From Clostridia bacterium (GTDB lineage Bacteria; Bacillota; Clostridia; Oscillospirales; CAG-382): a DNA stretch of 6,401 nucleotides. The position numbers and the translations under genes are program-made. The stretch covers positions 1 through 6,401 of the forward strand of contig JAGBCG010000077.1 in assembly GCA_017938055.1 (NCBI GenBank), written 5' to 3'. Below the pieces are notes generated by a model. That model worked only from the letters and a program-made list of their open reading frames with translations, had not been told where the DNA came from and did no database searches. This document shows positions 1 through 5,690 of the stretch, piece by piece. Every line of letters begins with the position of its first letter. The stretch's first letter is position 1.

Positions 1-20
1 ATTGTGCTAATTGTTGATAG

Positions 21-36
21 TATTATACATATAATA
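21..36. promoter_or_regulatory. AT-rich palindrome upstream of the GH20 gene
   Basis: TATTATACATATAATA is a perfect inverted repeat of two 7-base arms around a CA centre. It lies just upstream of the extended -10 box of the GH20 promoter, where a repressor or activator dimer could bind. It also contains TATAAT on both strands, but neither copy has a -35 box at a usable distance. Arms made only of A and T can pair by chance in such a background, so an operator role is inference. Confidence 0.3.
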
Positions 37-38
37 GG

Positions 39-103
39 TATAGTCGTTTTGATATAATATATTTGTAGTATGAAATAGCGTTTTATTTTGTAGTACGACT
101 ATA
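39..103. repeat. Inverted TATAGTCGT half-sites flanking the GH20 promoter
   Basis: TATAGTCGT at 39-47 and its exact reverse complement ACGACTATA at 95-103 form a 9-base perfect inverted repeat separated by 47 bases. The left copy sits just upstream of the extended -10 box (50-58). The right copy lies in the predicted leader of the GH20 mRNA. A pair of identical half-sites straddling a promoter fits a looping or roadblock operator. The same arms could also pair in RNA only if transcription began upstream of 39. The regulator is unknown. Confidence 0.4.
50..58 (+). promoter_or_regulatory. Extended -10 promoter for the GH20 gene
   Basis: TGATATAAT is a consensus extended -10 element (TG, one base, TATAAT at 53-58). 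No recognisable -35 box stands 16-18 bases upstream (30-35 reads TATAAT), which is tolerated by extended -10 promoters. Transcription would start near position 65, giving a leader of about 65 bases before the ATG at 132. The weak -35 suggests dependence on an activator. Confidence 0.5.
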
Positions 104-116
104 GTAACCAATTTTG

Positions 117-122
117 AAAGGA
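117..122 (+). promoter_or_regulatory. Ribosome binding site fixing the GH20 start at 132
   Basis: AAAGGA lies nine bases before the ATG at 132. An in-frame TTG at 114 would add six residues, but it immediately precedes and abuts this site and has no Shine-Dalgarno sequence of its own. This makes 132 the start. Confidence 0.75.
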
Positions 123-131
123 TGTTTAATT

Positions 132-1997
132 ATGAAAGCTGTTTTTACCAATATTGATAAGCGGTATGAGGTTGGAATGTCGGATTTTATGAAAAGACAT
201 TCAATACTTAACGAACAGGGCGGAGTGGAAATAACAATTTTGCCGTCAGAGGATAATAATATCAAAATTACTAAGAACGCAAATAAGGTATGTTTCTATG
301 TGACAAAGGAATATCAGATTTTCAGATGTCTTACTCACTTAAAGGAACGTGTAGGTGAAGATAGCTTTGTTTATGAAGAAAAGAGCTATTTTGAAACCTG
401 TGGTACAATGTTTGATGTTTCACAGGCAAGCTCTCTTATGACTGTTGACAGTGTCAAAAAGATGCTTCTGTACCTTGTAGGAATGGGCTATAATATGATG
501 ATGCTCTATTGTGAGGATTGTTATGAGCTTGAGGGTGAGCCTTATTGGGGAAATATGAGACCCAGATACTCACAGAGCGATTTTAGAGAAATAGACGATT
601 ATGCATATGGCTTGGGTGTTGAGCTTGTTCCTTGCGTACAAACTCTTGGACATCTTACAGATGCAATAAAAAAGCCAATTTATGCAGAAATTTCCGATAC
701 TTCATCCGTACTTGAGGTTGGAAATGAAAAAGTATATGAGCTTATAGAAAAAATAATAAGCCAGTTTTCCAAGAATTTCAGAAGCAGAAGAATACACGTA
801 GGCTTGGATGAAGCATGGGATTTGGGACGTGGAAAGTATCTGCAAAAGAACGGCTATCATACTCAGACAGAAATAATGAGATATCACGTATCAAAAGTTA
901 GTGAAATCTGTAAAAAATATAACATGGAACCAATGATGTGGTCAGATATGTATTTCAGAGCTAAGTCCAAAAGAGATGTATATTATGACAGAGTTGAGTT
1001 TGATGAAAAAGACAGAGAGAGCATACCTGAAAACATGAAGCTGGTTTACTGGGATTATTATTATGATGAGCCTGAGCACTATGAAATGATGATTAACCAG
1101 CATAAATATCTGAAGGAAGGTACAGTTTTTGCAGGTTTCGTAAGATGCGGTGGTACTTATGGAACTCATTTAACAAAAACAATCAGTACTACAAATGCTG
1201 CTCTTACCACATGTAAAAAAGAGGGAATAAAAGACGTTTTTGCAACAATATGGGGTGATGACCACAGAGAAAGCTCCAACTTTTCAATACTCCCCGGACT
1301 TTGCTACTTTGCAGAACACGCATATATTGAAAAACCCGACATAGAGCATGTGGCAAGGAGATTCAAAAATGCGGTGTGCATGGATTATGAGGATTATACA
1401 AAGATTGATAAGTTTGACAGTATACCCGGATATACTGACAGTAATCCGGATAATCTTTCAATATCCAGAGTATGTATGTGGCAGGATGTTCTGTTGGGAC
1501 TTTGTGATAAGAACCTGATGACAGGTAAGTTCCATGATCACTATGCAGAGTTGGAAAAAGAAATGAGCGAGCTTGCAGAAAAATATGAAGAACATAAAAT
1601 AATGTTTGAATTTTATTCAAAGGTTGCAAGAGTTCTCAAAACAAAAGCTGAAATCGGTATTATTTTAGAAGCAGCTTATAGAAATAATGATAAACAAGCT
1701 CTGCAGAACTTAAAAGATGTTACATTGCCTGAGCTTTATGAGGACCTGTCACAGCTTAGACGTGCACATAGAAAGCATTTCTTCGATGAGTATAAGCCTA
1801 TCGGATGGGAAATTCTGGATATCCGATATGGAGGAGCAATAATGAGAGTTGATACGGCAATCATGAGACTTGAGGATTATCTTTCAGGTAAAATTGATAA
1901 AATATGCGAGCTTGAGGAAGAACGTCTGGACTTTGGAAGACCTTTGTACACTGCGTACTCACTGTTGTGCAGTGCAAGCAGAATAGGACAATTATAA
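132..1997 (+). CDS. Glycoside hydrolase family 20, cytosolic beta-N-acetylhexosaminidase-like
   Basis: This 621-residue protein likely removes terminal beta-linked GlcNAc or GalNAc from oligosaccharides by the substrate-assisted mechanism of family GH20. Residues 1-85 resemble the small alpha/beta domain that precedes the GH20 barrel. The (beta/alpha)8 barrel begins near CGTMFDVSQ (90-98) and contains YCEDCYELEGEPYWG (126-140), the HVGLDEAW block (222-229) with the catalytic Asp226-Glu227 pair, and the aromatic lining residues Trp270 (MMWSD), Trp307 (VYWDY) and Trp374 (IWGDD). Residues from about 420 to the end are mostly helical, as in the longer GH20 members of Firmicutes. There is no signal peptide or membrane segment, so it should act in the cytosol on imported oligosaccharides. 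It is convergent with the AraC-type regulator gene. The family call is firm. The exact sugar (GlcNAc, GalNAc or a disaccharide) cannot be read from the sequence. Confidence 0.93.
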   Translation: MKAVFTNIDKRYEVGMSDFMKRHSILNEQGGVEITILPSEDNNIKITKNANKVCFYVTKEYQIFRCLTHLKERVGEDSFVYEEKSYFETCGTMFDVSQASSLMTVDSVKKMLLYLVGMGYNMMMLYCEDCYELEGEPYWGNMRPRYSQSDFREIDDYAYGLGVELVPCVQTLGHLTDAIKKPIYAEISDTSSVLEVGNEKVYELIEKIISQFSKNFRSRRIHVGLDEAWDLGRGKYLQKNGYHTQTEIMRYHVSKVSEICKKYNMEPMMWSDMYFRAKSKRDVYYDRVEFDEKDRESIPENMKLVYWDYYYDEPEHYEMMINQHKYLKEGTVFAGFVRCGGTYGTHLTKTISTTNAALTTCKKEGIKDVFATIWGDDHRESSNFSILPGLCYFAEHAYIEKPDIEHVARRFKNAVCMDYEDYTKIDKFDSIPGYTDSNPDNLSISRVCMWQDVLLGLCDKNLMTGKFHDHYAELEKEMSELAEKYEEHKIMFEFYSKVARVLKTKAEIGIILEAAYRNNDKQALQNLKDVTLPELYEDLSQLRRAHRKHFFDEYKPIGWEILDIRYGGAIMRVDTAIMRLEDYLSGKIDKICELEEERLDFGRPLYTAYSLLCSASRIGQL

Positions 1998-2020
1998 AAT
2001 AATAAAATATATATTTTGTT

Positions 2021-2075
2021 GTGGGAGCCTATGGTTAAAACTTGCACATTAGCAAGGGAGCCTTGCGGCTCCCAC
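2021..2075. repeat. GC-rich element with competing hairpins between convergent genes
   Basis: GTGGGAGCC (2021-2029) is the exact reverse complement of GGCTCCCAC (2067-2075). Inside, a second copy of GGGAGCC (2056-2062) can pair with the same right arm across a TTGC loop. CTTGC (2041-2045) pairs with GCAAG (2052-2056), and GCAAGG (2052-2057) pairs with CCTTGC (2061-2066). Several of these pairings exclude each other. On the minus strand the inner hairpin has a GCAA (GNRA-type) loop. The element is far richer in GC than its surroundings. It may end both convergent transcripts, but neither side has a long T run (the minus strand has only TTTT after the CTTGC/GCAAG hairpin). A dispersed palindromic repeat is the main alternative. 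Confidence 0.6.
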
Positions 2076-2122
2076 TACTGAATTTGTATGTAATATACTT
2101 GTAAATTTGGTTGTTGTTTTTG

Positions 2123-2932
2123 CTATTTCTTAAAAAATGAAGGATTTTTTCCTGTGTAACGCTTGAATGTTTTTGTAAAAAACGAAAGGTTTTCAAAACC
2201 GCATAAAGAGGCTGTTTCGGTTACGGTAAAGCCATCTGACAGATAATCAATGGCTTTAAGAGAGCGATATTGATTAATATACTCAAAGATTGTTTGCCCG
2301 GTATGTTTTTTGAATTCACGGCATAGGGAGTATTTATCAATCAGTACAGCTTTTGAAATCTGTGATAGGGTAATTTTTTGCTGAAAGCTTTGATGAATAA
2401 ATTCTATTGTTGAAGTGACAGCTTCAAAGGCTTTACTTTGTAAAGGCGGCGTGGTGTTTAAATCACAATGATTTTCTATAAGCTCAACCATAATACGCAA
2501 AAGAAGTTCGTTAAGCTTTGCAGTTCGTAATATGTCTTGTGAATTTAAGTAAATGCGTATAAGCTCAGAAATAATCTTTTTTAGCTTCGTACTTTCTATT
2601 AGGGAAAAAAAGCATAGCGAGCTGTAGTTGATATTCATTTTTTTGCACCATTCGTTGCTGATTATGATGCAGGTATACACTAAATGATTGTCGGTTGAAG
2701 TATAATGAAGAATATTTGAATTTACAACAACAATATTATCTTTGCAGACATTGTATTTTTTGCCGTTTAGAAGAACAGTACCTGACCCTTCAGTAAAAAA
2801 CTGAATTTCCAGATTTTCGTGCCAGTTTTGTTCTTTGCTCAAATTGTACCTGCTGCGTTCCAAATCAACCCCGATGGAAAAAGGAAGACCATCCATTGAA
2901 TTTATATGTTTTTCGTGTCGAACCCCAATCAT
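2123..2932 (-). CDS. AraC-family transcriptional regulator with cupin sensor domain
   Basis: This 269-residue protein has the usual AraC-family layout. The N-terminal cupin-like sensor spans roughly residues 15-95, with WHENLEIQFFTEGSGTVLLNG (37-57) as the characteristic opening strands. A helical linker follows, and then a C-terminal double helix-turn-helix of about 100 residues (170-269). The first recognition helix region is around ITLSQISKAVLIDKYSLCREFKKHTG (187-212). The second is FTVTETASLCGFENLSFFTKTFKRYTGKNP (235-264), which matches the family signature. The ATG at 2932 follows AAAGGTG (2938-2944) by five bases. The gene is divergent from the aldolase gene, across a 231-base control region that holds 21-bp-phased direct repeats. 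It probably senses a sugar or sugar acid and activates the neighbouring catabolic genes. The ligand is not readable from the sequence. Confidence 0.93.
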   Translation of the reverse strand: MIGVRHEKHINSMDGLPFSIGVDLERSRYNLSKEQNWHENLEIQFFTEGSGTVLLNGKKYNVCKDNIVVVNSNILHYTSTDNHLVYTCIIISNEWCKKMNINYSSLCFFSLIESTKLKKIISELIRIYLNSQDILRTAKLNELLLRIMVELIENHCDLNTTPPLQSKAFEAVTSTIEFIHQSFQQKITLSQISKAVLIDKYSLCREFKKHTGQTIFEYINQYRSLKAIDYLSDGFTVTETASLCGFENLSFFTKTFKRYTGKNPSFFKK

Positions 2933-2944
2933 TCTATCACCTTT

Positions 2945-2974
2945 GTCAATATAATGTTAATTTTAGTCAATATA
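2945..2974. promoter_or_regulatory. Tandem GTCAATATA repeats, likely AraC-type operator
   Basis: GTCAATATA occurs at 2945-2953 and again at 2966-2974. The copies are in direct orientation and 21 bp apart, two helical turns. That is the classical geometry for an AraC-family dimer or tandem monomers upstream of an activated promoter. The proximal copy ends five bases before the -35 box of the aldolase promoter (2980-2985), as for class II activation. The distal copy abuts the ribosome binding site of the regulator's own gene, so binding could also block transcription of araC. A related sequence (19 of 24 bases identical to 2942-2965) lies at 3031-3054. Confidence 0.6.
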
Positions 2975-2979
2975 CTACA

Positions 2980-3008
2980 TTGAAAACACGGATAAATAGC
3001 AATATAAT
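2980..3008 (+). promoter_or_regulatory. Sigma-A promoter of the aldolase gene
   Basis: TTGAAA (2980-2985), a 17-base spacer and TATAAT (3003-3008) give 11 of 12 consensus positions at optimal spacing. Transcription should begin near 3015, giving a leader of about 150 bases before the aldolase ATG at 3164. The -10 box is the left arm of the palindrome at 3002-3016, whose right arm is the -10 box of the opposite promoter. Confidence 0.75.
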
Positions 3009-3016
3009 GATTATAT
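3002..3016. promoter_or_regulatory. Shared palindromic -10 block of two opposing promoters
   Basis: ATATAATGATTATAT is a perfect 7-1-7 palindrome. Its left arm supplies TATAAT to the rightward promoter and its right arm supplies TATAAT to the leftward promoter. The two -10 hexamers are one base apart on opposite strands, so a single polymerase footprint covers both. Confidence 0.7.
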
Positions 3017-3038
3017 AGAATAACCTTGCGTTTGTCAA
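3010..3038 (-). promoter_or_regulatory. Consensus sigma-A promoter of the araC-type gene
   Basis: Read on the minus strand, TTGACA (complement of 3033-3038), a 17-base spacer and TATAAT (complement of 3010-3015) match the sigma-A consensus at 12 of 12 positions. Transcription should start near 3002 and run leftward into the regulator gene, with a leader of about 70 bases. The leader passes through the -35 box of the rightward promoter and the two GTCAATATA repeats. Confidence 0.8.
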
Positions 3039-3105
3039 GATGATGTTGATTAAAAAAACATACATATCTGTCACTTGAAAATAAGAAGTTTGAGGCATCA
3101 TGATT

Positions 3106-3136
3106 AACTTAAGTTTATTTTGTTCAACAAAATAAA
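3106..3136. promoter_or_regulatory. Perfect 23-bp palindrome, probable operator in the aldolase leader
   Basis: TTTATTTTGTT (3114-3124) is followed by C and then by its exact reverse complement AACAAAATAAA (3126-3136), a 23-bp perfect palindrome with an odd centre. A smaller 10-bp palindrome, AACTTAAGTT (3106-3115), overlaps its left end. The block lies about 100 bases downstream of the predicted transcription start and 27 bases before the aldolase start codon, where a bound repressor would act as a roadblock. A second weak promoter (TTGAGG at 3090-3095, 18 bases, TTTATT at 3114-3119) would place its -10 inside the palindrome. A LacI-, GntR-, ROK- or RpiR-type binder is possible, but none is encoded here. 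Confidence 0.55.
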
Positions 3137-3163
3137 AATAAATTCATTAAGGAGTAAGGAAAG

Positions 3164-4078
3164 ATGAGCAGAAAGAAACTTGAAGGAATTTTAATTCCGG
3201 TAGTAACACCATTCAACAAGGACGAGTCCATTAATTTTTCAGCAATTAAGGAAATTGCAAAGTTTTTGGGAGAAAATGGCGTAACAGGCATTATTCCTAG
3301 CGGTTCAACCGGCGAAATGATTGCACTTGAAAAAGAAGAGCAGATTGCAGTAAACAAGGCATATATTGAAGCAGGTCATGCAAATGGTCTTACAGTTGTT
3401 GCATCAACAGGTGCGTATCGTACAAAAGATGTTGTTGAAATGTCTCAAGCTGCAGAAGCTGATGGAGCAGACGGTATTATGGCTGTTACTCCGTGGTATA
3501 TGGGACCTAACGAAAAAGAATTGTTTGGACATTACAAAGCAGTACATGATGCAATTAACATTCCTGTTATGATGTATCATAACCCCTATTATTCCACTGT
3601 TTTAATGAACGATAAGTTTATGGCAAAATTATATAATGAAGGTTGCATCGATGCAATAAAAGAACGTCAGGCAGATGTATACCGCCAGCAGAATCTTCGT
3701 CGTTTAACAGATGACAACTTTGGATTATTCTATGGCTATGATGTATGCCCGGTTGAATGCTTGACATGTTGGTCAGACGGATGGGTTTGCGGTACAGGAA
3801 ACCTGTTCCCTGCAGAAAATGCGGAAGTATATAAGCTGGCAAAGGAAAGAAAGACTGTAGAGGCTATGAAAGCACATGAAGAAAAAATCTGGCCTTACCT
3901 GCACCTTTTCTCTGAAGCAGATTCAAATGGTGATGTGTTGTGGTTGCAGATCATTAAAGAGGGCTTGAAGTTGCGTGGCGTTGATGGTGGTTACTGCCGT
4001 AAGCCCGTACTGTCTGAGCTTCCTAAGGAAACAATGGACAGATTGAAGAAGACATTAGAGTATTATAAATATATCTAA
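3164..4078 (+). CDS. NAL/DHDPS-family class I aldolase, probable sialic acid (or related keto-acid) lyase
   Basis: This 304-residue TIM-barrel enzyme belongs to the N-acetylneuraminate lyase/dihydrodipicolinate synthase family and is of normal family length. The pyruvate-binding GSTGE motif is at 47-51, the catalytic tyrosine is Tyr138 (YHNP) and the Schiff-base lysine is Lys166 (AIKE). The 28-residue Tyr-Lys spacing equals that of both founding enzymes. The Arg five residues after the tyrosine in dihydrodipicolinate synthases is replaced by Tyr143, which argues against lysine biosynthesis. A GYD at 191-193 resembles the GYDE substrate loop of sialic acid lyases, but the Glu is Val194. The context (GH20 upstream, sialidase-like propeller downstream) favours cleavage of sialic acid to ManNAc and pyruvate. 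Another 2-keto-3-deoxy sugar acid is possible. AAGGAG (3149-3154) precedes the ATG by nine bases. The family call is firm; the substrate is inferred. Confidence 0.92.
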   Translation: MSRKKLEGILIPVVTPFNKDESINFSAIKEIAKFLGENGVTGIIPSGSTGEMIALEKEEQIAVNKAYIEAGHANGLTVVASTGAYRTKDVVEMSQAAEADGADGIMAVTPWYMGPNEKELFGHYKAVHDAINIPVMMYHNPYYSTVLMNDKFMAKLYNEGCIDAIKERQADVYRQQNLRRLTDDNFGLFYGYDVCPVECLTCWSDGWVCGTGNLFPAENAEVYKLAKERKTVEAMKAHEEKIWPYLHLFSEADSNGDVLWLQIIKEGLKLRGVDGGYCRKPVLSELPKETMDRLKKTLEYYKYI

Positions 4079-4097
4079 TTGTTTGCAGAAATTGATT

Positions 4098-4130
4098 TGA
4101 AAGGACCATTTATTGGTCCTTTCATTAATT
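4098..4130 (+). terminator. Intrinsic terminator after the aldolase gene
   Basis: TGAAAGGACCA (4098-4108) and TGGTCCTTTCA (4114-4124) pair perfectly over 11 bases around a TTTAT loop, starting 20 bases after the aldolase stop codon. The following tail (TTAATT) is only moderately T-rich, so some read-through into the propeller gene is conceivable. The complementary strand also has an A-rich stem base and could act weakly in the other direction, but no minus-strand gene needs it. Confidence 0.75.
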
Positions 4131-4291
4131 CGAGTGTTTTAATTATTTTGAACTAAAGTGTCAGAAAATGTTTTGTATGATTGCTTGATCAAATTCATTT
4201 AGATGGGAAGTAATACCATTTTCAATCCATATTTAATATTGTAAATCTATCTAAAATATCAATGAAAATATTATTCTTGCTGCTGTGTAGC

Positions 4292-4318
4292 TTGCTAAGA
4301 GAAATGGTTTGCTATAAC
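4292..4318 (+). promoter_or_regulatory. Candidate promoter of the propeller gene
   Basis: TGCTATAAC (4310-4318) is an extended -10 element with five of six -10 matches. TTGCTA (4292-4297) could serve as a -35 box, though the 15-base spacer is short. The predicted start near 4325 leaves about 22 bases before the ATG at 4347. The preceding 268-base gap and the terminator at 4098 support a separate promoter for this gene. The rest of the gap shows only a TTGATCAA palindrome (4185-4192) and nothing else I can assign. Confidence 0.4.
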
Positions 4319-4346
4319 AGTATTTGAATAGATAAGGAGAAAAACT

Positions 4347-5525
4347 ATGAATAACCATGTATTTACTGGTGATATTTCCACCAATAAAGAATTAATCATA
4401 ACTCCAGGTGCACCGATAGCTGATGTAAAAAGAACATTGACTTCGGATGTGAGCGAGGAAATTGTAAAAAAGGGAGATTGCTTTGCACAGGAAATTACGG
4501 ATAAGTTTGTTTCGGACTTTGAAAAAAGCACTGACCAGATGGTGCATGTGTCAACTTTTGTGGTAATTGACGATGTAGTGTATATGTCGTATTACGCAAA
4601 CGAAAAAAATCCCGATGAAAATCCTCAGTTCCAGATAGCTCGAATTGTTTATGCACCGGTTGATGACATTGATAATAAAACGTTTGTGGATTTGCAGACA
4701 ATCGGAGATTGTGTTGATGGAAAAACAATAGATATGGTGTATGATACAATACTCATGCAAAAAGATGAAACAACAATATATGTTATGTGGACAGCACGCA
4801 CTGAGGAAAATTATTATCGTTTCTATTGTCCTTTTGATACAAAGAAAAAGGAGCTTGGAAAAATCGAAGTAAATCGTTTTAAAGTTGGAGAAACAGTAAA
4901 TGATTTTTCTGTAAGCGGAATAAAGAGTGCATTAGCTGAAAACGGTATTCCATGTAAGAAAATGTATTCCGATATAGGAATTATGCAAAAATTATCCTGC
5001 CGTGAAGAGAATAATGAAAAATGGTATTATTCAGGAACATATAGCGGTGATTTTACATGCCTTATTAAGAGTAAGGATTTAATCACATGGGAATATGTTT
5101 CACAACCCGATTTTATCAATGATTCAAAATGGGAAAATGCTACATATGTACTTGGTGATAAGGTTTACTATTTTGTAAGGCAGCAGGATAACAACCCGTG
5201 TGGATTTTTAACAGCTTATGATTTGAAAAACGGTACATGGGAGCCGGCTGTTGAGGTAAATGATTGTCAGTCCCGTTCGGATTTTATTTTCTATCAGGGA
5301 AATCTATATCTTTTCCATGCACCAATTAGCAGAGAGTATATAGGCGTAATTAAAATAGATACAGATAATATCCAAAATAGTGAAATAGTTTTGCAGGCAA
5401 AAATGCATACAAGCTGTTTCTATCCATTTGTACAGTATTATAAAGACGGCGAGCTTGCAATGTCGTATACAGTTGAACGTAAGCACATAAGACTTGCAAA
5501 GTTTACTCTCAGTAAGTATCTTTGA
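4347..5525 (+). CDS. Cytosolic beta-propeller protein, sialidase-like putative glycosidase
   Basis: This 392-residue protein has no signal peptide. It is built of repeated strand pairs typical of a beta-propeller: FVVIDDVVYMSYYA (71-84), TTIYVMWTA (142-150), EKWYYSGTYSG (224-234), ATYVLGDKVYYFVR (265-278), DFIFYQGNLYLFHA (312-325) and FVQYYKDGELAMSYTVE (361-377). SKDLITW (242-248) resembles the Asp-box or S-x-D-L-x-x-W turn of glycosidase propellers. Glu263, Arg278, Arg310 (SRSDF) and Tyr359 (FYPF) occur in the same order as the catalytic Glu, two substrate-carboxylate Arg residues and Tyr of GH33 sialidases, with a similar Glu-Arg spacing. A clear N-terminal RIP motif and acid/base Asp are not visible. 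AAGGAG (4334-4339) lies seven bases before the ATG. Context next to a sialate-lyase-like aldolase supports an intracellular sialidase-type role. A GH43- or GH130-like propeller with another substrate remains possible. The gene is certain; the function is not. Confidence 0.85.
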   Translation: MNNHVFTGDISTNKELIITPGAPIADVKRTLTSDVSEEIVKKGDCFAQEITDKFVSDFEKSTDQMVHVSTFVVIDDVVYMSYYANEKNPDENPQFQIARIVYAPVDDIDNKTFVDLQTIGDCVDGKTIDMVYDTILMQKDETTIYVMWTARTEENYYRFYCPFDTKKKELGKIEVNRFKVGETVNDFSVSGIKSALAENGIPCKKMYSDIGIMQKLSCREENNEKWYYSGTYSGDFTCLIKSKDLITWEYVSQPDFINDSKWENATYVLGDKVYYFVRQQDNNPCGFLTAYDLKNGTWEPAVEVNDCQSRSDFIFYQGNLYLFHAPISREYIGVIKIDTDNIQNSEIVLQAKMHTSCFYPFVQYYKDGELAMSYTVERKHIRLAKFTLSKYL

Positions 5526-5643
5526 TTATAAAACGTATCAAAGAATTGTATAATGTACTGTAGGGAGAAAAAGTAAATTTATCATAAATTGTTTTTGATG
5601 TGAGCAAATGCGACAAGATAAATAAGGTATTATATATAAAAAG

Positions 5644-5682
5644 ACGGCTGTCCCGGAATTTTGGGATAGCCGTGTTTTGTTT
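5644..5682. terminator. Bidirectional intrinsic terminator
   Basis: ACGGCTGTCCC (5644-5654) pairs with GGGATAGCCGT (5663-5673) over 11 positions including one G-T wobble, around an eight-base loop that can close further by two G-T pairs. On the plus strand it is followed by GTTTTGTTT. On the minus strand it is followed by CTTTTTATATATA. It therefore serves both the propeller gene to the left and the carboxypeptidase gene to the right, whose stop codon lies only 17 bases away. Confidence 0.88.
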
Positions 5683-5690
5683 GCATTGCT

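Noticed and set aside
71..86. CcpA cre site near TGAAATAGCGTTTTA upstream of GH20
   Set aside because: The two halves are out of register with the cre consensus by two bases, so it does not fit.
114..131. TTG at 114 as the start of the GH20 gene
   Set aside because: It abuts the AAAGGA ribosome binding site that serves the ATG at 132 and has no site of its own.
2933..3163. Riboswitch in the aldolase leader
   Set aside because: The leader is AT-rich with DNA-type palindromes. I see no conserved riboswitch core, and the only long stem (3114-3136) has no adequate loop or following terminator.
3164..4078. Dihydrodipicolinate synthase (dapA) for lysine biosynthesis
   Set aside because: The motif is GSTGE rather than GTTGE, the Arg after the catalytic Tyr is missing, and the neighbours are glycan genes.
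4495..4760. Open frames of 69-84 codons on the minus strand opposite the propeller gene, and similar frames opposite the GH20 and aldolase genes
   Set aside because: They lie wholly within well-supported genes, lack ribosome binding sites and show no recognisable protein features.
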